The position numbers were made by a program, and so were the translations under genes. The notes beneath the pieces were generated by a model. That model searched no databases. It was given only the letters and a program-made list of their open reading frames with translations, and was not told the DNA's origin. Below are positions 50,344-62,492 of a DNA stretch of 64,000 bases, piece after piece. The stretch comes from Inia geoffrensis (taxonomy: Eukaryota; Chordata; Mammalia; Artiodactyla; Iniidae): positions 81,824,784-81,888,783 of the forward strand of contig CM070910.1 of assembly GCA_036417435.1 (NCBI GenBank). Reading direction: 5' to 3'. Each line of letters begins with the position of its first letter. The first letter of the stretch is position 1.

Positions 50344-52078
50344 TTGGCCAAAAAGGGCGTATGCGTTTTTTCCTGAACATATTCAGGAAAAAACGCATAC
50401 GCCCTTTTTGGCCAAGTGCATCACTGTCGAACTGCTGCCTCTTTTCCTACGATTTCAGAGCAATTCTTATCTACCACCTGATATCTGTTTTCTGCAATTC
50501 TGTGTCGTGTTCAAGTCCTCTTCACAGTCTTCCTTCAATAAATTTTTGGATGATAGGGGTCATTTGGAACTCCGCAGGATTGTGAGTTACAGTGCCAAAA
50601 ATCTCCTTTTCTCAACTCGCTTTCATGTGAGCTGACCGCAAACCCGAATAATTGCTTCAGGCCCTAATCTCGTGCCGGCATGGCACGCTGAGCCTTTGGT
50701 GAATTCTTCTTCCTGTAGGGATATCATCGTTCAGTGTGCCCGTCCAAACACATCGAGTTAGCCGCTCATTGGTTTTCCTTATTTCTGCTCATCTTCCACA
50801 GAAACTGCAAACTGTGCCAAACAAGAGGTCAAAGGCACTGACTCTCCAAGTGGGGAGAATGTTAATATCGCATCTGGAAAGGCGAACTCGAGTAGCAGGG
50901 GGGGAAAATGGCGATGAATTTTAGAAATTTTGCCTGATCACTTCGTGGACCATATTCTGGGTTTTCCATGCATATTTTAGCTGAAGGATAAATCCCTTAA
51001 ACTTGGAGATTTGGGACCCGTGGAATGGGAATCATGCACCATTACCTCAGAGGGTCTGCATTCCCTCACCAATAGTATCAGCCCCAAGTGTCCAGCCTTA
51101 TCTGTCCGCCAGCTGTGGATGTAGAGGTGGTAAATCCAATATTTCTCGCAAGACTTCAAGGACTTATTTAAGAATTTCTCTCTATTTCACAGTCCTTGTG
51201 CTTTCTTTTTCAAATTTATTTTTATAAGGGGATTTAGATTATTTACACTGCTGTGTGTATGCTGCTGTACACAAGTGATTTTCTTATGGAGACCTATAAA
51301 TGTATGGGTTTTAAGTTTCTTCACAGTCAGGTTTATTCCTAGGTTTTGAATACGGGGTGTTGAGTCGATTTGGTTGAGCGAGGAGTAGGTCTTGTCTAAT
51401 ATATATTTGGCTTATGGAATGGTATCTGTCCTAATGTCCATCTCTGGTTTTATGCAGCCTCCCCACTCTCCTTTGACCTTAAGCAAGCATAAATTTCTTT
51501 TGTAAATGTGAGACTCTGCTGTGTTTTGAAATGCAGTTCATGCGTAGTCGTGTTTCCATTCCCGGTATTAGTGGATCTTATGATGTTTCTTTTTCTGTGT
51601 GACTTATTTCACTTAGAATCATCGTAACTAAATCCACTCATTATGCTGCTACTGGTCTGTGGCCATTGATTTTATTGTTGAGTGATATTCCATTGTAGGG
51701 ATGTACCACAACTTCTATATCCAGTTTTCTCTTTCTCGGCTATTGAAGTTGTACCATAGTCAAGGTTCCCGTACACAGAGCAGCCCCAAACTTTGGTGTG
51801 GCTCTGTCTTTTACCTTTAAATTTTCCGAATCTATAGCACCATAAGTGGAAGTGCCCTAGGCTCTCTAGCTTGGTTTTTTCTTTGTTCCAGGAAACACCA
51901 TCCACTTCTCCAGAGTGGCTGTTGGCAATTTACATCCCGCCCATCAGCATAACAAGGCTGCCGGTTCTCCATGGCCTGTCCTGCCTCTCTGGATTTTACA
52001 TTTTTTTCGGAGGGCCCTTTTGATCGGTGGGAAGTGAGACTTCCTTGTAGTGCGGATTTCCATTGCAGGCTTGCTTGG
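50344..52078 (+). repeat. Monomer M29, class d
   Basis: Length 1,735 bp; one base lost at TTAGTGGATCTTATG (51570), removing the GATATC found elsewhere. Palindrome as M23. The tail from about 51230 leaves the higher-order block and joins the class that follows. Confidence 0.95.
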
Positions 52079-52212
52079 TTGGCCAAAAAGGGCGTATGCG
52101 TTTTTTCCTGAATATATTCAGGAAAAAACGCATACGCCCTTTTTGGCCAAGTGCATCCCTGTCGAAATGCTGCCTCTTTTCCTACGATTTCAGAGCAATT
52201 TTTATCTACCAC
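51832..52212 (-). pseudogene. Longest minus-strand relic frame of L1 ORF2, reading through the palindrome
   Basis: A 126-codon minus-strand frame in M29/M30. Residues about 98-108 read QPLWRSGWCFL, close to the QPLWKSVWRFL that I recall from the C-terminal region of mammalian L1 ORF2 protein; the residues before it (LHC/W-rich in L1) are only loosely preserved. Residues roughly 22-46 come from the palindrome. Most other monomers keep an 84-87 codon version starting just inside the palindrome. No reverse transcriptase or endonuclease catalytic motif is present. It is a transposon fossil kept open by homogenisation, not a gene. Confidence 0.7.
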
Positions 52213-53813
52213 CTGATATCTGTTTTCTGCAATTCTGTGTCGTGTTCAAGTCCTCTTCACAGTCTCCCTTCAATAAATTTTTGGATGATAGGGGTCATTT
52301 GTAACTCCGCAGGATTATGAGTTACAGTGCCAAAACTCTCCTTTTGTCAACTCGCTTTTTTGTAAGCTGACCACAAACCCGAATAATTGCTTCAGGACCT
52401 AATCTCCTTCCGGCATGGCACGCTGAGCCTTTGGTGAATTCTTCTTCCTGTAGGGAAATCATCGTTCAATGTGCCCGTCTATACACATCGAGTTAGCCGC
52501 TCATTGGTTCTCCTTATTCCTGCTCATCTTCCACAGAAATTGCAAACTGTGCCAAACAAGAGGTCAAAGGCACTGACTCTCCAAGTGGGGAGAATGTTAA
52601 TATCGCATCTGGAAAGGCGAACTCGAGTACCAGGGGGGGAAAATGGCGATGAATTTTAGAAATTTTGCCTGATCACTTCGTGGACCATATTCTGGGTTTT
52701 CCATGCATATTTTAGCTGAAGGATAAATCCCTTAAATGTGGAGATTTGGGACCCGTGGATTGGGAATCATGCACCATAACCTCAAAGGGTCTGCATTCCC
52801 TCACCAATAGTATCAGCCCCAAGTGTCCAGCCTTATCTCTACCACAGCTGTGGATGTAGAGGTGGTCAATCCAAGATTTCTAACAAGCCCTCAAGGACTT
52901 ATTTAAGAATTTCTCTCTATTTCACAGTCCTTGTGCTTTCTTTTGCAAATTTATTTCTATAAGGGGATTTAGCTTATTTACACTGCTGTGTGTATGCTGC
53001 TGTACACAAGTGATTTTCTTATGGAGACCTATAAATGTATGGGTTTTAAGTTTCTTCACAGTCAGGTTTATTCTTAGGTTTTGAATACGGGGTGTTGAGT
53101 CGATTTGGTTGAGCGAGGAGTAGGTCTTGTCTAATATATATTTGGCTTATGGAATGGTATCTGTCCTAATGTCCATCTCTGGTTTTATGCAGCCTCCCCA
53201 CTCTCCTTTGACCTTAAGCAAGCATAAATTTCTTTTGTAAATGTGAGACTCTGTTGTGTTTTGAAATGCAGTTCATGCGTAGTCGTGTTTCATTCCCGGT
53301 ATTAGTGATGTCTTATGATGTTTCTTTTTCTGTGTGACTTATTTCACTTAGAATCATTGTAACTAAATCCACTCATTATGCTGCTACTGGTCTGTGGCCA
53401 TTGATTTCATTGTTGAGTGATATTCCATTGTAGGGATGTACCACAACTTCTATATCCAGTTTTCTCTTTCTGAGCTATTGAAGTTGTACCATAGTCAAGG
53501 TTCCCGTACACAGAGCAGCCCCAAACTTTGGTGTGGCTCTGTCTTTTTCATTTAAATTTTCCGAATCTATAGCACCATAAGTGGAAGTGCCCTAGGCTCT
53601 CTAGCTTGTTTTTTTCTTTGTTCCAGGAAACACCATCCACTTCTCCAGAGTGGCTGTTGGCAATTTCCATCCCGCCCATCAGCATAACAAGGCTGCCGGT
53701 TCTCCATGGCCTGTCTTGCCTCTCTGGATTTTACATTTTTTTCGGAGGGCCCTTTTGATCGGTGGGAAGTGAGACTTCCTTGTAGTGCGGATTTCCATTG
53801 CAGGCTTGCTTGG
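52079..53813 (+). repeat. Monomer M30
   Basis: Length 1,735 bp; one C lost in GTGTTTCATTCCC (53285). Perfect palindrome. Private GCATCCCTGTCG, AGTCTCCCTTC, CATTTGTAAC, GTCTATACAC, TTTTGCAAATT and TTCTTAGG. The tail shares CCCACAGC-like and GGTCAATCC variants with M15. Confidence 0.95.
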
Positions 53814-55549
53814 TTGGCCAAAAAGCACGTATGCGTTTTTTCCTAAATATATTCAGGAAAAAACACATACGCCCTTTTTGGCCAAGTGCATCACTGTCGA
53901 ACTGCTGCCTCTTTTCCTACGATTTCAGAGCAATATTTATCTACCACCTGATTTCTGTTTTCTGCAATTCTGTGTCGTGTTCAAGTCCTCTTCACAGTCT
54001 TCCTTCAATAAATTTTTGGATGATAGGGGTCATTTGGAACTCCGCAGGATTATGAGTTAAAGTGCCAAAAATCTCCTTTTGTCAACTCGCTTTTTTGTGA
54101 GCTGACCACAAACCCGAATAATTGCTTCAGGCCCTAATCTCGTTGCGGCATGGCACGCAGAGCCTTTGGTGAATTCTTCTTCCTGTAGGGAAATCATCGT
54201 TCAATGTGCCCGTCTAAACACATCGAGTTAGCCGCTCATTGGTTCTCCTTATTCCTGCTCATCTTCCACAGAAATTGCAAACTGTGCCAAACAAGAGGTC
54301 AAAGGCACTGACTCTCCAAGTGGGGAGAATGTTAATATCGCATCTGGAAAGGCGAACTCGAGTACCAGGGGGGGAAAATGGCGATGAATTTTAGAAATTT
54401 TGCCTGATCACTTCGTGGACCATATTCTGGGTTTTCCATGCATATTTTAGCTGAAGGATAAATCCCTTAAACGTGGAGATTTGGGACCCGTGGAATGGGA
54501 ATCATGCACCATTACCTCAGAGGGTCTGCATTCCCTCACCAATAGTATCAGCCCCAAGTGTCCAGCCTTATCTCTCCCCCAGCTGTGGATGTAGAGGTGG
54601 TAAATCCAAGATTTCTCGCAAGACCTCAAGGACTTATTTAAGAATTTCTCTCTATTTCACAGTCCTTGGGCTTTCTTTTTCAAATTTATTTTTATAAGGG
54701 GATTTAGCTTATTTACACTGCTGTGTGTATGCTGCTCTAGACAAGTGATTTTCTTATGGAGACATATAAATGTATGGGTTTTAAGTTTCTTCACAGTCAG
54801 GTTTATTCCTAGGTTTTGAATACGGGGTGTTGAGTCGATTTGGTTGAGCAAGGAGTAGGTCTTGTCTAATATATATTTGTCTTATGGAATGGTATCTGTC
54901 CTAATGTCCATCTCTGGTTTTATGCAGCCTCCCGACTCTCCTTTGACCTTAAGCAAGCATAAATTTCTTTTGTAAATGTGAGACTCTGTTGTGTTTTGAA
55001 ATGCACTTCATACGTAGTCGTGTTTCCATTCCCGGTATTAGTGATATCTTATGATGTTTCTTTTTCTGTGTGACTTATTTCACTTAGAATCATCGTAACT
55101 AAATCCACTCATTATGCTGCTACTGGTCTGTGGCCATTGATTTCATTGTTGAGTGATATTCCATTGTAGGGATGTACCACAACTTCTATATCCATTTTTC
55201 TCTTTCTGGGCTATTGAATTTGTACCATAGTCAAGGTTCCGGTACAGAGAGCAGCCCCAAACTTTGGTGTGGCTCTGTCTTTTTCATTTAAATTTTCCGA
55301 ATCTATAGCACCATAAGTGGAAGTGCCCTAGGCTCTCTAGCTTGGTTTTTTCTTTGTTCCAGGAAACACCATCCACTTCTCCAGAGTGGCTGTTGGCAAT
55401 TTACATCCCGCCCATCAGCATAACAAGGCTGCCGGTTCTCCATGGCCTGTCCTGCCTCTCTGGATTTTACAATTTTTTCGGAGGGCCCTTTTGATCGGTG
55501 GGAAGTGAGACTTCCTTGTAGTGCGGATTTCCATTGCAGGCTTGCTTGG
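53814..55549 (+). repeat. Monomer M31
   Basis: Length 1,736 bp. Most altered full-length palindrome: four substitutions (two in GCACG, CCTAAATA, AAACACATAC). GCTCTAGACAAG (54731) is shared with M11. AGTTAAAGTGCC closes the forward frame. CCTTGGGCTTTC is private. Confidence 0.95.
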
Positions 55550-57285
55550 TTGGCCTAAAAGGGCGTATGCGTTTTTTCCTGAATATATTCAGGAAAAAAC
55601 GCATACGCCCTTTTTGGCCAAGTGCATCACTGTCGAAATACTGCCTCTTTTCCTACGATTTCAGAGCAATTTTTATCTACCACCTGATATCTGTTTTCTG
55701 CAATTCTGTGTCGTGTTCAAGTCCTCTTCACAGTCTTCCTTCAATAAATTTTTGGACAATAGGGGTCATTTGGAATTCCGCAGGATTATGAGTTACAGTG
55801 GCAAAACTCTCCTTTTGTCAACTCGCTTTTTTGTGAGCTGACCACAAACCCGAATAATTGCTTCAGGCCCTAATCTCGTTCCGGCATGGCACGCTGAGCC
55901 TTTGGTGAATTCTTCTTCCTGTAGGGACATGATCGTTCAATGTGCCCGTCTAAACACATCGAGTTAGCCGCTCATTGGTTCTCCTTATTCCTGCTCATCT
56001 TCCACAGAAATTGCAAACTGTGCCGAACAAGAGGTCAAAGGCACTGACTCTCGAAGTGGGGAGAATGTTAATATCGCATCTGGAAAGGCGAACTCGAGTA
56101 CCAGGGGGGGAAAATGCAGATGAATTTTAGAAATTTTGCCTGATCACTTCGTGGACCATATTCTGGGTTTTCCATGCATATTTTAGCTGAAGGATAAATC
56201 CCTTAAACGTGGAGATTTGGGACCCGTGGAATGGGAATCATGCACCATTACCTCAGAGGGTGTGCATTCCCTCACCAATAGTATCAGCCCCAAGTGTCCA
56301 GCCTTATCTCTCCCCCAGCTGTGGATGTAGAGGTGGTAAATCCAAGATTTCTCGCAAGACCTCAAGGACTTATTTAAGAATTTCTCTCTATTTCACAGTC
56401 CTTGTGCTTTCTTTTTCAAATTTATTTTTATAAGGGGATTTAGCTTATTTACACTGCTGGGTGTATGCTGCTCTACACAAGTGATTTTCTTACGTAGACA
56501 TATAAATGTATGGGTTTTAAGTTTCTTCACAGTCAGGTTTATTCCTAGGTTTTGAATACGGGGTGTTGAGTCAATTTGGTTGAGCGAGGAGTAGGTCTTG
56601 TCTAATATATATTTGGCTTATGGAATGGTAACTGTCCTAATGTCCATCTCTGGTTTTATGCAGCCTCCCCACTCTCCTTTGACCTTAAGCAAGCATAAAT
56701 TTCTTTTGTAAATGTGAGACTCTGCTGTGTTTTGAAATGCAGTTCATGCGTAGTCATGTTTCCATTCCCGGTATTAGTGATATCTTATGATGTTTCTTTT
56801 TCTGTGTGACTTATTACACTTAGAATCATCGTAACTAAATCCACTCATTATGCTGCTACTGGTCTGTGGCCATTGATTTCATTGTTGAGTGATATTCCAT
56901 TGTAGGGATGTACCACAACTTCTATATCCATTTTTCTCTTTCTGGGCTATTGAAGTTGTACCATAGTCAAGGTTCCCGTACACAGAGCAGCCCCAAACTT
57001 TGGTGTGGCTCTGTCTTTTTCATTTAAATTTTCCGAATCTATAGCACCATAAGTGGAAGTGCCCTAGGCTCTCTAGCTTGTTTTTTTCTTTGTTCCAGGA
57101 AACACCATCCATTTCTCCAGAGTGTCTGTTGGCAATTTACATCCCGCCCATGAGCATAACAAGGCTGCCGGTTCTCCATGGCCTGTCCTGCCTCTCTGGA
57201 TTTTACATTTTTTTCGGAGGGCCCTTTTGATCGGTGGGAAGTGAGACTTCCTTGTACTGCGGATTTCCATTGCAGGCTTGCTTGG
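55550..57285 (+). repeat. Monomer M32
   Basis: Length 1,736 bp. GGCCTAAAAG palindrome change shared with M11 and M34. GAAATACTGCC, GGACAATAGG, GGACATGATCG and AAATGCAGATG are private. GGGTGTGCATT tail as in M11. Confidence 0.95.
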
Positions 57286-59021
57286 TTGGCCAAAAAGGGC
57301 ATATGCGTTTTTTCCTGAATATATTTAGGAAAAAAAGCATACGCCCTTTTTGGCCAAGTGCATCACTGTCAAAATGCTGCCTCTTTTCCTACGATTTCAG
57401 AGCAATTCTTATCTACCACCTGATATCTGTTTTCTGCAATTCTGTGTCGTGTTCAAGTCCTCTTCACAGTCTTCCTTCAATAAATTTTTGGATGATAGGG
57501 GTCATTTGGAACTCCGCAGGATTGTGAGTTACAGTGCCAAAAATCTCCTTTTGTCAACTCGCTTTTTTGTGAGCTGACCGCAAACCCGAATAATTGCTTC
57601 AGGCCCTAATCTCGTTCTGGCATGGCACGCTGAGCCTTTGGTGAATTCTTATTCCTGTAGGGAAATCATCGTTCAATGTGGCCGTCCAAACACATCGAGT
57701 TAACCGCTCATTGGTTCTCCTTATTCCTGCTAATCTTCCACAGAAATTGCAAACTGTGCCGAACAAGAGGTCAAAGGCACTGACTCTCGAAGTGGGGAGA
57801 ATGTTAATATCGCATCTGGAAAGGCGAACTCGAGTACCAGGGGGGGAAAATGGCGATGAATTTTAGAAATTTTGCCTGATCACTTCGTGGACCATATTCT
57901 GGGTTTTCCATGCATATTTTAGCTGAAGGATAAATCCCTTAAACGTGGAGATTTGGGACCCGTGGAATGGGAATCATGCACCATTACCTCAGAGGGTCTG
58001 CATTCCCTCACCAATAGTATCAGCCCCAAGTGTCCAGCCTTATCTCTCCCCCAGCTGTGGATGTAGAGGTGGTAAATCCAAGATTTCTCGCAAGACCTCA
58101 AGGACTTATTTAAGAATCTCTCTCTATTTCACAGTCCTTGTGCTTTCTTTTTCAAATTTATTTTTATAAGGGGATTTAGCTTATTTACACTGCTGTGTGT
58201 ATGCTGCTGTACACAAGTGATTTTCTTATGGAGACATATAAATGTATGGGTTTTAAGTTTCTTCACAGTCAGGTTTATTCCTAGGTTTTGAATACATGGT
58301 GTTGAGTCGATTTGGTTGAGCGAGGAGTAGGTCTTGTCTAATATATATTTCGCTTATGGAATGGTAACTGTCCTAATGTCCATCTCTGGTTTTATGCAGC
58401 CTCCCCACTCTCCTTTGACCTTAAGCAAGCATAAATTTCTTTTGTAAATGTGAGACTCTGTTGTGTTTTGAAATGCAGTTCATGCGTAGTCGTGTTTCCA
58501 TTCCCGGTATTAGTGATATCTTATGATGTTTCTTTTTCTGTGTGACTTATTTCACTTAGAATCATCGTAACTAAATCCACTCATTATGCTGCTACTGGTC
58601 TGTGGCCATTGATTTCATTGTTGAGTGATATTCCATTGTAGGGATGTACCACAACTTCTATATCCATTTTTCTCTTTCTGGGCTATTGAATTTGTACCAT
58701 AGTCAAGGTTCCGGTACAGAGAGCAGCCCCAAACTTTGGTGTGGCTCTGTCTTTTTCATTTAAATTTTCCGAATCTATAGCACCATAAGTGGAAGTGCCC
58801 TAGGCTCTCTAGCTTGGTTTTTTCTTTGTTCCAGGAAACACCATCCACTTCTCCAGAGTGGCTGTTGGCAATTTACATCCCGCCCATCAGCATAACAAGG
58901 CTGCCGGTTCTCCATGGCCTGTCCTGCCTCTCTGGATTTTACATTTTTTTCGGAGGGCCCTTTTGATCGGTGGGAAGTGAGACTTCCTTGTAGTGCGGAT
59001 TTCCATTGCAGGCTTGCTTGG
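57286..59021 (+). repeat. Monomer M33
   Basis: Length 1,736 bp. Three palindrome changes (GGGCATATG, ATATATTTAGG, AAAAAAAGCATACG). GTCAAAATGC, GTGGCCGTCC and GTTAACCGC are private. Tail AATACATGG and TTTCGCTTATGG shared with M35. Confidence 0.95.
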
Positions 59022-60757
59022 TTGGCCTAAAAGGGCGTATGCGTTTTTTCCTGAATATATTCAGGAAAAAACGCATACGCCCTTTTTGGCCAAGTGCATC
59101 ACTGTCGAAATGCTGCCTCTTTTCCTACGATTTCAGAGCAATTTTTATCTACCACCTGATATCTGTTTTCTGCAATTCTGTGTCGTGTTCAAGTCCTCTT
59201 CACAGTCTTCCTTCAATAAATTTGTGGACGATAGGGGTCATTTGGAACTCCGCAGGATTATGAGTTACAGTGGCAAAACTCTCCTTTTGTCAACTCGCTT
59301 TTTTGTGAGCTGACCACAAACCCGAATAATTGCTTCAGGCCCTAATCTCGTTCCGGCATGGCACGCTGAGCCTTTGGTGAATTCTTCTTCCTGTAGGGAC
59401 ATCATCGTTCAATGTGCCCGTCTAAACACATCGAATTAGCCGCTCATTGGTTCTCCTTATTCCTGCTCATCTTCCACAGAAATTGCAAACTGTGCCGAAC
59501 AAGAGGTCAAAGGCACTGACTCTCGAAGTGGGGAGAATGTTAATATCGCATCTGGAAAGGCGAACTCGAGTACCAGGGGGGGGAAATGGCGATGAATTTT
59601 AGAAATTTTGCCTGATCACTTCGTGGACCATATTCTGGGTTTTCCATGCATATTTTAGCTGAAGGATAAATCCCTTAAACGTGGAGATTTGGGACACGTG
59701 GAATGGGAATCATGCACCATTACCTAAGAGGGTGTGCATTCCCTCACCAATAGTATCAGCCCCAAGTGTCCAGCCTTATCTCTCCCCCAGCTGTGGATGT
59801 AGAGGTGGTAAATCCAAGATTTCTCGCAAGACCTCAAGGACTTATTTAAGAATTTCTCTCTATTTCACAGTCCTTGTGCTTTCTTTTTCAAATTTATTTT
59901 TATAAGGGGATTTAGCTTATTTACACTGCTGGGTGTATGCTGCTGTACACAAGTGATTTTCTTACGGAGACATATAAATGTATGGGTTTTAAGTTTCTTC
60001 ACAGTCAGGTTTATTCCTAGGTTTTGAATACGGGGTGTTGAGTCAATTTGGTTGAGCGAGGAGTAGGTCTTGTCTAATATATATTTGGCTTATGGAATGG
60101 TAACTGTCCTAATGTCAATCTCTGGTTTTATGCAGCCTCCCCACTCTCCTTTGACCTTAAGCAAGCATAAATTTCTTTTGTAAATGTGAGACTCTGCTGT
60201 GTTTTGAAATGCAGTTCATGCGTAGTCATGTTTCCATTCCCGGTATTAGTGATATCTTATGATGTTTCTTTTTCTGTGTGACTTATTTCACTTAGAATCA
60301 TCGTAACTAAATCCACTCATTATGCTGCTACTGGTCTGTGGCCATTGATTTCATTGTTGAGTGATATTCCATTGTAGGGATGTACCACAACTTCTATATC
60401 CATTTTTCTCTTTCTGGGCTATTGAAGTTGTACCATAGTCAAGGTTCCCGTACACAGAGCAGCCCCAAACTTTGGTGTGGCTCTGTCTTTTTCATTTAAA
60501 TTTTCCGAATCTATAGCACCATAAGTGGAAGTGCCCTAGGCTCTCTAGCTTGGTTTTTTCTTTGTTCCAGGAAACACCATCCACTTCTCCAGAGTGTCTG
60601 TTGGCAATTTACATCCCGCCCATGAGCATAACAAGGCTGCCGGTTCTCCATGGCCTGTCCTGCCTCTCTGGATTTTACATTTTTTTCGGAGGGCCCTTTT
60701 GATCGGTGGGAAGTGAGACTTCCTTGTAGTTCGGATTTCCATTGCAGGCTTGCTTGG
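59022..60757 (+). repeat. Monomer M34
   Basis: Length 1,736 bp. Same palindrome change as M32. TTTGTGGACGATAGG and GGGACACGTGG are private; the G run is eight long (59576). TAAGAGGGTGTGC tail. Confidence 0.95.
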
Positions 60758-62492
60758 TTGGCCAAAAAGGGCGTATGCGTTTTTTCCTGAATATATTCAG
60801 GAAAAAACGCATACGCCCATTTTGGCCAAGTGCATCATTGTCGAAATGCTGCCTCTTTTCGTACGATTTCAGAGCAATTCTTATCTACCACCTGATATTT
60901 GTTTTCTGCAATTCTGTGTCGTGTTCAAGTCCTCTTCACAGTCTTCCTTCAATAAATTTTGGGATGATAGGGGTCATTTGGAACTCCGCAGGATTGTGAG
61001 TTACAGTGCCAAAAATCTCCTTTTCTCAACTCGCTTTTTTGTAAGCTGACCACAAACCCGAATAATTGCTTCAGGCCCTAATCTCGTTCCGGCATGGCAC
61101 GCTGAGCCTTTGGTGAATTCTTCTTCCTGTAGGGAAATCATCGTTCAATGTGCCCGTCCAAACACATCGAGTTAGCCGCTCATTGGTCCTCCTTATTCCT
61201 GCTCATCTTCCACAGAAATTGCAAACTGTGCCAAACAAGAGGTCAAAGGCACTGACTCTCCAAGAGGGGAGAATGTTAATATCGCATCTGGAAAGGCGAA
61301 CTCGAGTACCAGGGGGGGGAAATGGCGATGAATTTTAGAAATTTTTCCTGATCACTTCGTGGAGCATATTCTGGGTTTTCCATGCATATTTTAGCTGAAG
61401 GATAAATCCCTTAAACGTGGATAATTGGACCCGCGGAATGGGAATCATGCACCATTACCTCAGAGGGTCTGCATTCCCTCACCAATAGTATCAGCCCCAA
61501 GTGTCCAGCCTTATCTCTCCCCCAGCTGTGGATGTAGAGGTGGTAAATCCAAGATTTCTCGCAAGACCTCAAGGACTTATTTAAGAATTTCTCTCTATTT
61601 CACAGTCCTTGTGCTTTCTTTTTCAAATTTATTTTTATAAGGGGATTTAGATTATTTACACTGCTGTGTGTATGCTGCTGTACACAAGTGATTTTCTTAT
61701 GGAGACCTATAAATGTATGGGTTTTAAGTTTCTTCACAGTCAGGTTTATTCCTAGGTTTTGAATACATGGTGTTGAGTCGATTTGGTTGAGCGAGGAGTA
61801 GGTCTTGTCTAATATATATTTCGCTTATGGAATGGTAACTGTCCTAATGTCCATCTCTGGTTTTATGCAGCCTTCCCACTCTCCTTTGACCTTAAGCAAG
61901 CATAAATTTCTTTTGTAAATGTGAGACTCTGTTGTGTTTTGAAATGCAGTTCATGCGTAGTCGTGTTTCCATTCCCGGTATTAGTGATATCTTATGATGT
62001 TTCTTTTTCTGTGTGACTTATTTCACTTAGAATCATCGTAACTAAATCCACTCATTATGCTGCTGCTGGTCTGTGGCCATTGATTTCATTGTTGAGTGAT
62101 ATTCCATTGTAGGGATGTACCACAACTTCTATATCCATTTTTCTCTTTCTGGGCTATTGAAGTTGTACCATAGTCAAGGTTCCCGTACACAGAGCAGCCC
62201 CAAACATTGGTGTGGCTCTGTCTTTTACATTTAAATTTTCCGAATCTATAGCACCATAAGTGGAAGTGCCCTAGGCTCTCTAGCTTGTTTTTTTCTTTGT
62301 TCCAGGAAACACCATCCACTTCTCCAGAGTGGCTGTTGGCAATTTACATCCCGCCCATCAGCATAACAAGGCTGCCGGTTCTCCATGGCCTGTCCTGCCT
62401 CTCTGGATTTTACATTTTTTTCGGAGGGCCCTTTTGATTGGTGGGAAGTGAGACTTCCATGTAGTGCGGATTTCCATTGCAGGCTTGCTTGG
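60758..62492 (+). repeat. Monomer M35
   Basis: Length 1,735 bp through a small rearrangement, GGATAATTGGACCC replacing GGAGATTTGGGACCC (61419). One palindrome change (CGCCCATTTTGG). Preceded by the private GTAGTTCGG. CCCGCGG reappears here. Confidence 0.95.

Larger units (their letters stand above)
30330..51230 (+). repeat. Higher-order repeat block with variant order abccéd-type: a-b-c-c-e-d / a-b-c-d / c-d
   Basis: Diagnostic variants define monomer classes: a (M18, M24: GGGCATATGCG and AAAAAATGC in the palindrome), b (M19, M25: TTTTTCGCCAA), c (M20, M21, M26, M28: AAAAAGTGCG), e (M22: as c but GAGCATC after the palindrome) and d (M23, M27, M29: centre GAACATATTC and TTTCATGTGAGC). Segment 30330-35757 reappears at 40746-46173, offset 10,416 bp (six monomers), with fewer than about ten differences by eye. 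The second round lacks one c and e, and a third partial round is c-d. Copy boundaries lie within monomers near the L1 poly(A) relic. Confidence 0.85.
53814..62492 (+). repeat. Two-monomer alternation, superperiod 3,472 bp
   Basis: M32 and M34 share TTGGCCTAAAAGGG in the palindrome, GTGGCAAAACTC, TAGGGACAT and GGGTGTGCATT, and are preceded by GAATTTGTACC and GGTACAGAGAGC. M33 and M35 share AGTGTCTGTTGG and CCCATGAGC just upstream and a AATACATGG or TTTCGCTTATGG tail. The alternation is imperfect at both ends, with M31 and M36 each carrying features of other classes. Confidence 0.7.
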
